Below are positions 1 to 7,128 of a stretch of DNA of 11,654 nucleotides, in pieces. The stretch's first letter is position 1. Each line of letters starts with the position of its first letter. The notes under the pieces were generated by a model. It did not search any database. It worked only from the letters and a program-made list of their open reading frames with translations, and was not told the DNA's origin. A program made the position numbers and the translations under genes. Origin of the DNA: a bacterium (GTDB taxonomy: Bacteria; KSB1; UBA2214); the NCBI GenBank assembly GCA_029560815.1, contig JAKQKF010000462.1, positions 1 through 11,654 of the forward strand, read 5' to 3'.

Positions 1-2075
1 GCTTCTCGATCGAGCCTTTCCTGGCCGTGGACGATACGCTCTACAGCTGGCACCAGGCCCGCAGCAGCGCCAGCCTGGCCGGCGGCTGCCTGCCCCTCCC
101 CCGCGTGGAGTGGGAGGGCCTCCCCCTGCAGCTCACCGTTAAAGCCTTCGCCGACGGCCCGGAGCGGGACGACCTCACCGCCGCCGGCAGCGGCAGCCTC
201 TATCTGACCTATACCGTGAGCAATCCCACGCCCCATCCCCGCACTGCTGCCCTCTATCTTGCTCTGCGCCCCTTCCAGGTCAATCCCCCCTGGCAGTTTC
301 TCAACTGGCCGGGCGGCACCGCCCCGGTCAGAAAAATCGAATTCCATGGCGACCGCGCCATGGTCAATGACGAAAAGATCATCCGCTTCATCACCGCGCC
401 GGAGGCTTTCGGAGCGGCCGCTTTTGCGCAGGGGGATATCAGCAGTTTTATGCGCAGGGGCATCCTGCCGGAGGCGCAGTCGGTCGCGGATGATCGCTCC
501 CTCGCCTCCGCGGCGGCGCGCTACACCTGGCGCCTGGCTCCGGGCGAAAGCCGGGAGGTGAGCCTGATCATCCCCTTTGGCGCCGGCGCCCCGGGGGAGG
601 AGGCGGTCGACATCCCCCGCCTGCGCGCTCGTGTGGAGGAGTTCTGGCGCACCAAGGTCCGCACCGTCTCCATCCAGCTGCCGGCCTCCGCCCGGGAAGT
701 GATGGAGACCGTGCATGCCAACCTCGCCTGGATCCTCATCAACCGCGACAGCGCCGGCATCCAGCCCGGTTCGCGCTCCTACGAGCGCTCATGGATCCGC
801 GACGGCGCCCTCACCTCCGCCGCCCTGCTCCGGTTCAATATCCGCCGCGAAGTCAGGGACTATCTGGAGTGGTATTCGCGCCACCTCTACCCCAGCGGCA
901 AGGTGCCCTGCGTGGTCGACCGCCGCGGCGCCGATCCGGTGCCGGAAAATGACAGCAACGGCGAGTATCTTTTCGCGATGCGCCAGTATTTTCTCTTCAG
1001 CGCCGACACCGCCTTCATTCGCGCCCACTATCCGCACATCCGCGCCGCCGCGGCCTGGCTCGATTCCCTCACGGCGCAGCGCAGGAGCGCCCGTTACCTG
1101 CCCACCGGAGAGGACTCGAGCGACGCCTTTTTCGGCCTGGTGCCCGAATCGATCTCCCACGAGGGCTACTCCGCCAAACCCATGCACTCCTACTGGGACA
1201 ACTTTTTCACCCTGCGCGGCTACAACGATGCCCTCGAACTCGCCCGCCTCCTCGGCCGGTCCGGAGACGAAAACTGGCTGCGCCGCTCACGGGACCGCTT
1301 CCGGCAGGATCTGCTCGCTTCGCTCGAGCGCGCCATGCGCTATAAAAAGATCGACTACCTGCCCGGCTGCGTCGAACTCGGCGATTTCGACGCCACCTCC
1401 ACCGCCATCGCCCTCTACCCCGGCAACCTCGCCCCCCTGCTGCCGCAGCCCCAGCTGCAGAACACCTTCGACCGCTACTGGGATTTTTTCACCCGCCGCC
1501 GCGACGGCCTCATCCAGTGGCGCGATTATACGCCCTACGAAGTGCGCACCATCGGCGCTTTCATCCGCCTCGACCAGCCGGAACGCGCCCATGCCCTGCT
1601 CGATTTCTTCATGCAAGACCGGCGCCCGCCGGGCTGGCGCCACTGGGCCGAGGTGGTCTGGCCCGATCCCCGCACTCCCCGCTTCATCGGCGATATGCCC
1701 CACACCTGGGTCGGCTCCGATTTCATCAACTCGGTGCGGACCATGTTTCTCTATGAGGACGAGTTTCATGATGCTTTGGTGATCGGCGCAGGATTGAGCC
1801 GCGACTGGATAAGAACTGAAGAGGGAGTACGCGTTGAGGGGCTGCCAAGCTATTACGGAGCGGTCAGCTACTCCTATCGCTGGCAGGCGAAAGGCTGCCG
1901 CATCGAGATCCCGGTCAGCCTCCGCACACCGTCCGGGGGGATCCGGGTGGTCCATCACGCGGCGGGCCGGCCGGTAAAAGTAACGGTGAACGGCCGCAGC
2001 TGGAAAGAGTTCGACGACCGCGCCGTCTATCTGCGCTCCCTGCCCGCGGTGATTGAAGTGACTGCCGGATATTAA
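1..2075 (+). CDS. Six-hairpin glycosidase-like protein, C-terminal part (5' truncated by window edge)
   Basis: The reading frame is open from base 3 to the TAA at 2073-2075, and codons before the first possible start (GTG at 27) read FSIEPFLAV. That run continues smoothly into the protein, so the gene starts outside the window. About 690 residues are visible. The first ~200 look like a beta-sandwich (LYLTYTVSNPTPHPRTAAL). A long helical part follows, with SWIRDGA (789-809), PENDSNGEYLF (about 939-971) and YWDNFF (about 1191-1208). Such Trp/Asp/Glu-rich motifs are typical of (alpha/alpha)6-barrel glycosidases of the GH15/GH63/GH78 type. The last ~75 residues form another beta-rich domain (VKVTVNGRSWKEF). 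I infer a glycan-hydrolysing or glycan-binding role, probably exported; substrate and exact GH family cannot be told, and no catalytic acid is assigned. The stop overlaps that of the convergent permease gene. A patch near 1773-1860 uses codons that are rare elsewhere in the gene. Confidence 0.75.
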   Translation, partial: FSIEPFLAVDDTLYSWHQARSSASLAGGCLPLPRVEWEGLPLQLTVKAFADGPERDDLTAAGSGSLYLTYTVSNPTPHPRTAALYLALRPFQVNPPWQFLNWPGGTAPVRKIEFHGDRAMVNDEKIIRFITAPEAFGAAAFAQGDISSFMRRGILPEAQSVADDRSLASAAARYTWRLAPGESREVSLIIPFGAGAPGEEAVDIPRLRARVEEFWRTKVRTVSIQLPASAREVMETVHANLAWILINRDSAGIQPGSRSYERSWIRDGALTSAALLRFNIRREVRDYLEWYSRHLYPSGKVPCVVDRRGADPVPENDSNGEYLFAMRQYFLFSADTAFIRAHYPHIRAAAAWLDSLTAQRRSARYLPTGEDSSDAFFGLVPESISHEGYSAKPMHSYWDNFFTLRGYNDALELARLLGRSGDENWLRRSRDRFRQDLLASLERAMRYKKIDYLPGCVELGDFDATSTAIALYPGNLAPLLPQPQLQNTFDRYWDFFTRRRDGLIQWRDYTPYEVRTIGAFIRLDQPERAHALLDFFMQDRRPPGWRHWAEVVWPDPRTPRFIGDMPHTWVGSDFINSVRTMFLYEDEFHDALVIGAGLSRDWIRTEEGVRVEGLPSYYGAVSYSYRWQAKGCRIEIPVSLRTPSGGIRVVHHAAGRPVKVTVNGRSWKEFDDRAVYLRSLPAVIEVTAGY

Positions 2076-2875
2076 AAGGTCGAATAAAAGAGCGCGGTGA
2101 ATACAAGATCGGCGAGGATAATTAAAAAGATCGAACTGACGACCGAGGAGGTGGTCGATTTGCCGACCCCCTCCGCGCCACCTTGTACGTTGAAACCCTG
2201 ATAGGCGCCGATCATGACGATGATGAAACCGAACACCAGGCTCTTGAAGAGACCGGTGAGGATATCGGCCATCACCAGGGCGGTCACGGTCTCGTTATAG
2301 TAGGCGATGAAAGGGAGTTTAAGCGTGGTCACGGCCAGGAGGCCCCCCCCGAGGATGCCGAGGAAATCGCTCATCACTGTCAGGCAGGGGAGCATGATCA
2401 TCATGGCCAGGGTGCGGGGCACCACCAGAAACGAGACCGGATTGAGCGCCATCGTCGCAAGAGCGTCGAGCTCTTCGGAGACCTTCATGCTGCCGATCTC
2501 GGCGGTGATGGCCGAGCCGCAGCGGCCGGCGACGAGAATGGCGGTGAGCAGCGGCCCCAGCTCGCGCGTAATCGCAACCCCGACCAGATCGGCGACGTAA
2601 ATGACCGCCCCGAAGGGCTCGAGCTGCTGCGCAGACTGCATGGCGAGGATGAGGCCGGTGAAAAAGGAGATGGTGCCGACGACGGGGAGGGAGCCTACTC
2701 CCATCCTCGCCATCTGGACAAAGGCTGAGCCCCAGCGGATGCGATGGCCGCGAAAGGGAGCCACCAGGAGCCAGTAGAGCGCGAGGGAGACGAAGCGGCC
2801 GAAACGCGCCAGCTGGACGAGGGCGCCGGCAATAGGGTGCCAGAAACGGTTGGAGGTATCGGCGCTGGAGGTCAG
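2072..2875 (-). CDS. MlaE/YrbE-family ABC transporter permease (lipid transport)
   Basis: This is an inner-membrane permease of the MlaE family, which moves phospholipids or other lipids between inner and outer membranes with an MlaF-type ATPase and an MCE-domain protein. Family marks, numbered from the start at 2875, are ELGP (105-108), a GRCGSAITAEIGSMKVSEEL stretch (117-136) and DAL (137-139). Hydrophobic segments lie near residues 31-40, 63-81, 106-118, 154-182, 205-225 and 247-264. With this start the protein is 267 aa, close to the 260 aa of E. coli MlaE. The start is uncertain. The frame stays open up to an ATG at 3013 (313 aa), but that would overlap the STAS gene by 95 bp and lacks a Shine-Dalgarno sequence. 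CTG at 2875 has GGGAGG five bases upstream. TTG at 2995 and GTG at 2764 are other options. No MlaF or MCE gene lies in the window. Confidence 0.85.
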   Translation of the reverse strand: MTSSADTSNRFWHPIAGALVQLARFGRFVSLALYWLLVAPFRGHRIRWGSAFVQMARMGVGSLPVVGTISFFTGLILAMQSAQQLEPFGAVIYVADLVGVAITRELGPLLTAILVAGRCGSAITAEIGSMKVSEELDALATMALNPVSFLVVPRTLAMMIMLPCLTVMSDFLGILGGGLLAVTTLKLPFIAYYNETVTALVMADILTGLFKSLVFGFIIVMIGAYQGFNVQGGAEGVGKSTTSSVVSSIFLIILADLVFTALFYSTF

Positions 2876-2880
2876 TTGCG

Positions 2881-2886
2881 CCTCCC
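2881..2886 (-). promoter_or_regulatory. Shine-Dalgarno GGGAGG that favours a CTG start for the permease
   Basis: On the minus strand GGGAGG is followed by CGCAA and then CTG (2875-2873) in the permease frame. Spacing of five bases is workable. The frame has no ATG, GTG or TTG between 2920 and 2767, so this site is the best start signal that does not overlap the STAS gene. CTG starts are rare, so confidence is limited. Confidence 0.4.
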
Positions 2887-2918
2887 GTCCGCCATGCCTC
2901 TGGTCGCCGGTGATGCCA

Positions 2919-3263
2919 TCACGAAGCCACCCATTCCAGTGCGGTTTCGGTGTCAGGATAGATGCTGAAGACGGTATCGAGACGGGTGAGCTCAAAAATC
3001 TCCTTGACCGCATCGCGCAGCCCGGTCACGGCAATACGTCCGTTGTTGCGGTTGGTATGCTGCAAACCCTCGATCAGGGTGGCCAGACCCGAACTGTCCA
3101 TGTAGGTCACCTTGTCCAGATCGACCAGCAGTCTGGCATCGTTGATGCTGGTCAATTTGAGTATCTCCTTGCGCAACTGTGGCGAGGAGTATAAATCGAC
3201 ATCGCCGGCGATGCGGACGACGGCCACCCTCCCCCGCTGCTCTGTGCTAAGCTGCAGACTCAT
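2919..3263 (-). CDS. STAS-domain protein (anti-sigma factor antagonist / MlaB-like)
   Basis: A single STAS domain fills the whole 114 aa, the usual length of SpoIIAA/RsbV proteins. The hallmark MDSSGLATL is at residues 55-63. Ser57, the first serine after Asp56, sits where B. subtilis SpoIIAA is phosphorylated by its partner kinase, so a phospho-switch is likely to be functional. In that family the unphosphorylated protein binds the anti-sigma kinase and frees a sigma factor. A different family member, MlaB, binds the ATPase of the Mla lipid transporter, so the neighbouring MlaE-type permease makes that role possible too. The ATG (3263) overlaps the kinase gene stop as ATGA, and a strong GGGAGGAGG lies just upstream inside the kinase gene, so the two are translationally coupled. 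The stop TGA (2921-2919) reads TGATG, with an out-of-frame ATG. Confidence 0.9.
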   Translation of the reverse strand: MSLQLSTEQRGRVAVVRIAGDVDLYSSPQLRKEILKLTSINDARLLVDLDKVTYMDSSGLATLIEGLQHTNRNNGRIAVTGLRDAVKEIFELTRLDTVFSIYPDTETALEWVAS

Positions 3264-3763
3264 AATGCCCCCTCCTCCCTGGGCAGAAACTTTGCCATGA
3301 TCAAACGGTTGCCGATTTTGGCCAGATTCTCATAGTGCACCTCATCCATCACCGTGCGGATGATGTGCACCCCCAAACCGCCCGGACGCAGCTCATCGAG
3401 AGGCCGCGGTTTGATCGATTTGATGTCGGCCGGCTCGCCCAGATCGACAATGACGATCTCCAGCTTGATCGGGGTTATCCGGCAGGTGACGTAGATGGGC
3501 TGGCCCTCCACATTGTGATAGGCGTGCCGGATAACGTTGGAACAGGCCTCGTCCACGGCCAGAATGATCTTGGCGCACTCTTTGCGCGAAAAGCCGGCCA
3601 GATCGGCGATTTCATCCATCGCCGCCCGCAGCACCTTGAGATAGACCGGATCACTGTTGATCGAGATCCGGATGCTCTTGCCAGGCAGCCAGCGGGGTTT
3701 GAGCTGCGTGAGCGTGAAGAAGAGTCTGGCGATTTTACGTTCTAGTTCCATACGAGCTTCCAT
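3260..3763 (-). CDS. GHKL ATPase / serine kinase of the SpoIIAB-RsbW anti-sigma type
   Basis: The 167-aa protein carries a HATPase_c fold: N-box DEACSNVIRHAY with Glu72 and Asn76 (Mg-ATP binding), G1 box VDLGEPAD with Asp107 and Gly109, and glycine-rich RPGGLGVHII (127-135). Members phosphorylate a partner STAS protein on serine and often sequester a sigma factor. The adjacent STAS gene, overlapping by 4 bp (ATGA), is the obvious substrate. Residues 1-30, before the fold, are basic and hydrophobic. No sigma factor, PP2C phosphatase or sensor domain is seen nearby, so input and output are unknown. The start is taken at ATG 3763. ATG 3751 is an alternative with GGAAG five bases upstream, which would remove four residues and has the better ribosome site. 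Confidence 0.88.
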   Translation of the reverse strand: MEARMELERKIARLFFTLTQLKPRWLPGKSIRISINSDPVYLKVLRAAMDEIADLAGFSRKECAKIILAVDEACSNVIRHAYHNVEGQPIYVTCRITPIKLEIVIVDLGEPADIKSIKPRPLDELRPGGLGVHIIRTVMDEVHYENLAKIGNRLIMAKFLPREEGAL

Positions 3764-3854
3764 GCTGTGGATCGGTTCATTACAGACCGCCTTGCCCAGC
3801 CCTCATCCCGCCCTGCACTCGGAAGCATATTCTCCTCTGATGAAACCCGAAGCC
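3764..3854 (-). other. Intergenic gap between polA and the kinase gene
   Basis: These 91 bp follow the polA hairpin. I see no clear promoter with both boxes. AGAGGAG followed closely by an ATG at 3828 opens a 28-codon frame that runs into the kinase gene out of frame; I do not regard it as a gene. The gap could carry a promoter for the regulatory cluster, but the sequence does not show it plainly. Confidence 0.4.
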
Positions 3855-3867
3855 CTAATGGGCTTCG
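3848..3867 (-). terminator. Hairpin at the polA stop codon, possible weak terminator
   Basis: CGAAGCCC and GGGCTTCG form a perfect 8-bp stem with a 4-base loop, and the polA stop codon TAG begins inside that loop. On the minus strand it is followed by GGTTTCATC, which has only three consecutive T residues, so it is a poor intrinsic terminator. It may instead stabilise the polA mRNA end or partly separate polA from the downstream kinase-STAS-permease genes. Confidence 0.4.
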
Positions 3868-6560
3868 AGCCAGTTGCCGGCCACCCCGGTCTCGACCCGG
3901 ACCGGTACATCGAGCCGGATCGCCCCCTCCATCTCGCTGCGCACCAGTTCGCGCGCCGCCTCGGCCTCGGCGCGGGGCACCTCAAAAACCAGCTCATCGT
4001 GCACCTGCATGATCATTCGGGCCGCGCTTTTCTCCTCCTCGAGCCGCTTCTGGATCCGGATCATCGCCACCTTGATCAGGTCGGCCGCGCTGCCCTGGAT
4101 CGGCGTGTTGATCGCCGTGCGCTCGGCGAACTCGCGCACCCGGCGGTTGTCGCTGGCGATCTCCGGGACCATCCGCCGCCGCCCGAGCAGGGTGGTGACA
4201 TAGCCATTCTGCCGCGCCTCGCGCACCGTGCGCAGCATATACTCCTGCACGCCGGGATAGCTGACGAAATAGGCCTGGATGAACTGCTCCGCCTCGTCGT
4301 TGGCCAGGCCGAGCCGGCTCGCCAGGCCATAGGCCCCCATTCCGTACATGATGCCGAAATTGACCTCCTTGGCCCGGCGCCGCTGCTCCGGAGTGACCTC
4401 CGCCTGCGGCACCTTGAAGACCAGCGCAGCAGTGCGGACATGCACATCCTCACCGGCGACGAAAGATTCGCGCAGGGTCTTGTCACCGGAGAGATGGGCC
4501 ATGATGCGCAGCTCGATCTGGGAGTAATCGGCGTCCAGAATGACATGACCCTCATCACCCGGTATGAAGGCGCGGCGGATGCGCCGCCCCACCTCGGTGC
4601 GGATCGGGATATTCTGCAGATTGGGCTCGGTCGAGGAGAGCCGGCCCGTGGCCGCCACCGTCTGGTTGTATGAGGTGTGCACGCGCCCGGTGGCGGGATT
4701 GACTAGCCTCGGCAGCGCGTCCACATAGGTCGATTTCAGCTTGGCGAGCTGACGATAGTCGAGGATACGCTGCGGCAGGGGATGGGCCCCCGCCAGCTCC
4801 TCGAGCACCCCGACATCAGTCGAAAAACCGGTCTTGGTCCTGCGCGCGGAAGGAAGCTTGAGCTCATTGAAGAGGATCTCCCCCAGCTGCTTCGGCGAGT
4901 TGATGTTGAATTTATGGCCCGCCAGCTCGTAGATCGATTTTTCGATCACCCGCAGCTCCTGCTCAAGCTCCCCCGACATGGCGGCCAGATAGAGCTCGTC
5001 CAGGGCGACGCCATGGCGCTCCATGACCATCAGGACATGGATCAGCGGCACCTCGACCTCCTCGAGCAGGGGGCGCAGCCCCAGGCTTTCGAGCTTGGGC
5101 ATCAGCACCTGCTGCAGCCGCCAGGTATAGTCGGCATCCTCGCAGGCGTACTCCGCCACCTGTGCGATCGGCACCTGGTCCATGGTGCGCTGGTTCCTGC
5201 CGGTGCCGAGAAGCTGCGAAGTCGGGATCTTTTTCAGGCCGAGGTGCTCCAGCGAGACCGCGTCGAGATTGTGCTGAAAGCCCGAGGGATTGAGCAGATA
5301 GTCGGCGACCATCGTATCGCAGAACAGACCGGCCACCTCAACGCCGTGGCGCGAAAGCACAAGAAGGTCATATTTGGCGTTGTGGCCGCATTTTTTGATG
5401 GCCGGATCCGCCAGCAGCGGAGCCAGGGCTGTCAGCACTTCCCCGGCCGGAAGGGGCTGCTGATCCGCCGTGAGATCCGCCGGCCCCTTGACCGGGACGT
5501 ACCAGGCCTCCCCCTCGGCGCAGGAGAAGGAGAGGCCGACCAGCTCCGCCCGTGTGGGATCGACCGAGGTGGTCTCGGTGTCGAGGGCGAAGGCGCCGCA
5601 GCCGCGGAGACGCTCCACCAGCGCGGCGAGGGCCTCCCGGTCGCTGACCAGCTCGTAGCGGTGCACGGCGGCGGTTCGGGTGCTGAAGCGCTCGACCAGG
5701 GAGGGGAGATCCATCTCCCGGAAGAAATCAGCGGCCTTGTCCGGCGGAATCGGGCGGAGATGCAGATTTTCAATCCCGGTATCGAGAGGCACGTTGCAAC
5801 TGATGGTGGCGAGGGTTTTGGAGAGGCGCGCCAGATCGGCGTGTTCCTGCAGGGCGGCGCGGTGTTTTTTTGATTCGACCGAATCGGCCTGCTCGAGCAG
5901 GGCTTCGAGCGAGCCGTACTTTTTCAGCAGGGCGAGGGCGCCGACCGGGCCGATGCCGGGCACGCCGGGAATATTGTCCGATGAATCGCCGCAGAGGGCG
6001 AGATAATCGATGATCTGTGCGGGCGGAACGCCCATCTTTTCGGTGACCCCGGCGGCGTCGAGCCATTCGATCTTTTCGCCGGCGCGGTGGGGATAATAGA
6101 CCACAGTGTCGTCGTCGACCAGCTGCATGAGATCCTTGTCACCGGTGACAAGCACGGTCTGATAGCCCCGGGCTGCCGCGTCTCTGGCCAGAGTGCCCAT
6201 GATGTCGTCGGCTTCATAGCCCGGTTTGCGGATGAACGGAAGATCGAGGGCGTTCATAAGCTGCTCCAGCCGGGGCAGCTGTTCGGCCATATCCTCGGGC
6301 ATGCGCTGCCGCTGCGCCTTGTACTCCGCATAGATCTCGTGACGGAAGGTGGGTTCGGGAGAGTCAAAGATCACAGCGAAGAGATCGGGTTTCTCCTGGT
6401 CGAGCAGGTTGAGCAGGATGCGGCTGAAGCCGAAGATGACGCTGACCTGTTCGCCGCGCGAATTGATGAGTGGATTGCGGGCGAAGGCGAAATAGGTGCG
6501 ATAGGCGAGGGCGGCGCCATCGATGAGAAAGAGACGTTTCTTGTCAGCGGACTGCGGCAT
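3855..6560 (-). CDS. polA: DNA polymerase I
   Basis: This is a complete 901-aa family A polymerase for Okazaki-fragment processing and repair. Residues 1-~290 are the 5'-3' (flap) nuclease, with LIDG (Asp14), YEADD (115-119), TGDKD (139-143) and GDSSDNIPG (191-199). Residues ~300-490 are the 3'-5' exonuclease. Its acidic residues are intact: Asp327/Glu329 in DTE, Asn394 and Asp398 in GHNAKYD, Tyr471 and Asp475 in YACEDAD, so proofreading should be active. Residues ~520-901 are the polymerase: motif A DADYSQIELR (676-685, catalytic Asp678), O-helix with Lys731, Phe735 and Tyr739, and motif C VHDE (Asp855). Phe735 matches the enzymes that discriminate against dideoxynucleotides. ATG 6560 has AGGAA five bases upstream. 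A 91-bp gap and a hairpin separate it from the kinase gene; co-transcription is possible. The DUF3467 gene is divergent. Confidence 0.98.
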   Translation of the reverse strand: MPQSADKKRLFLIDGAALAYRTYFAFARNPLINSRGEQVSVIFGFSRILLNLLDQEKPDLFAVIFDSPEPTFRHEIYAEYKAQRQRMPEDMAEQLPRLEQLMNALDLPFIRKPGYEADDIMGTLARDAAARGYQTVLVTGDKDLMQLVDDDTVVYYPHRAGEKIEWLDAAGVTEKMGVPPAQIIDYLALCGDSSDNIPGVPGIGPVGALALLKKYGSLEALLEQADSVESKKHRAALQEHADLARLSKTLATISCNVPLDTGIENLHLRPIPPDKAADFFREMDLPSLVERFSTRTAAVHRYELVSDREALAALVERLRGCGAFALDTETTSVDPTRAELVGLSFSCAEGEAWYVPVKGPADLTADQQPLPAGEVLTALAPLLADPAIKKCGHNAKYDLLVLSRHGVEVAGLFCDTMVADYLLNPSGFQHNLDAVSLEHLGLKKIPTSQLLGTGRNQRTMDQVPIAQVAEYACEDADYTWRLQQVLMPKLESLGLRPLLEEVEVPLIHVLMVMERHGVALDELYLAAMSGELEQELRVIEKSIYELAGHKFNINSPKQLGEILFNELKLPSARRTKTGFSTDVGVLEELAGAHPLPQRILDYRQLAKLKSTYVDALPRLVNPATGRVHTSYNQTVAATGRLSSTEPNLQNIPIRTEVGRRIRRAFIPGDEGHVILDADYSQIELRIMAHLSGDKTLRESFVAGEDVHVRTAALVFKVPQAEVTPEQRRRAKEVNFGIMYGMGAYGLASRLGLANDEAEQFIQAYFVSYPGVQEYMLRTVREARQNGYVTTLLGRRRMVPEIASDNRRVREFAERTAINTPIQGSAADLIKVAMIRIQKRLEEEKSAARMIMQVHDELVFEVPRAEAEAARELVRSEMEGAIRLDVPVRVETGVAGNWLEAH

Positions 6561-6647
6561 AGATGTTCCTGGATTATAAGATCATGACACCAAAGGTGGA
6601 TGCGGGGCCGGCTGGAGCGAGAGGAAACCTTTTCTCAAACCATTCGT

Positions 6648-6662
6648 TTCACTATAAGTGAA
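6648..6662. promoter_or_regulatory. Operator-like dyad TTCACT-ATA-AGTGAA
   Basis: Six-base perfect inverted arms are separated by three bases. An outer pair, CATTC (6641-6645) and GAATG (6660-6664), overlaps it. The dyad lies in the divergent region between polA and the DUF3467 gene, about 54 bases upstream of the -35 box of the latter. It could bind a dimeric regulator; no regulator gene is adjacent, so this is only suggestive. Confidence 0.3.
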
Positions 6663-6715
6663 TGTAAATAAAATGGGCATAGCATGCAACGCAAAAATTG
6701 GCGCGTATATTTTTA

Positions 6716-6744
6716 TTGAGAATAATCCCGAATTTGGTTATATT
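6716..6744 (+). promoter_or_regulatory. Sigma70-type promoter for the DUF3467 gene
   Basis: TTGAGA (6716-6721, five of six consensus bases) and TATATT (6739-6744, five of six) are separated by exactly 17 bp. The surroundings are much more AT-rich than the rest of the window. Transcription would start near 6751, giving a leader of about 36 bases that includes AAGGAG. This is the best promoter match in the window. Confidence 0.65.
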
Positions 6745-6786
6745 AATGATTAATCTCATTTTGCATATAAATGAAGGAGAAACACG

Positions 6787-7128
6787 ATGTCGCAGGTCCC
6801 CCCGCAGCAGCTGAACATTGAACTGGGCGAGAAGGAAGCCGAGGGTATCTATTCCAATCTCGCAGTGATCTCCCATTCGCCGGCGGAATTCGTCATCGAT
6901 TTTACGCGCATGGTGCCGGGCCTGCCAAAAACCCGGGTCTACGCCCGCATCATCATGACCCCGCAGCACGCCAAATCCCTGCTCGGCGCCCTCAAGGAGA
7001 ATATCGCCAAGTATGAGGGCCAGTTCGGCGAGATCAAGATCTACGCCGAAGCCGCCAGAGAGAGCACCCCCATGGGCTTCCACGCCGATACGGCCTCGAA
7101 CCCGCCGGGAAGCAAGAACAAAGGCTGA
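6787..7128 (+). CDS. DUF3467-family protein
   Basis: This is a 113-aa soluble protein without signal peptide or membrane segment. The core pattern (IYSNLAVISHSPAEFVIDF, residues about 20-38, then a run ending in RVYARIIMTPQHAK and a helix LLGALKENIAKYE) is that of DUF3467, a small family of unknown function; I recognise it from the sequence alone. The last ~25 residues (ESTPMGFHADTASNPPGSKN) look disordered. ATG 6787 has AAGGAG seven bases upstream, with a good promoter before that. Its stop overlaps the next start as TGATG, so it is translationally coupled to the outer-membrane barrel gene. Coupling suggests a shared envelope-related role, which is inference. I do not assign a biochemical function. 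Confidence 0.85.
   Translation: MSQVPPQQLNIELGEKEAEGIYSNLAVISHSPAEFVIDFTRMVPGLPKTRVYARIIMTPQHAKSLLGALKENIAKYEGQFGEIKIYAEAARESTPMGFHADTASNPPGSKNKG

Noticed and set aside
715..1782. Plus-strand frame of 355 codons inside the glycosidase-like gene
   Set aside because: Its Ser/Pro/Ala/Thr-rich low-complexity product is the usual out-of-frame shadow of GC-rich codons.
3742..3828. 28-codon minus-strand frame with AGAGGAG close to its ATG
   Set aside because: The spacing to the ATG is too short, the product has no recognisable feature, and it runs out of frame into the kinase gene.
3657..5873. Two plus-strand open frames of 338 and 363 codons opposite the kinase gene and polA
   Set aside because: They are antisense to well-supported genes, with His/Arg/Leu-rich sequence and no recognisable domain.
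3260..6560. polA next to regulatory genes as part of a defence or mobile system
   Set aside because: polA is a normal full-length housekeeping enzyme, and no nuclease, integrase, transposase or phage gene is present in the window.
6573..6578. Perfect TATAAT on the minus strand just before polA
   Set aside because: Transcription from it would start within the AGGAA ribosome site of polA, and no -35 box lies at the right distance, so it is probably chance.
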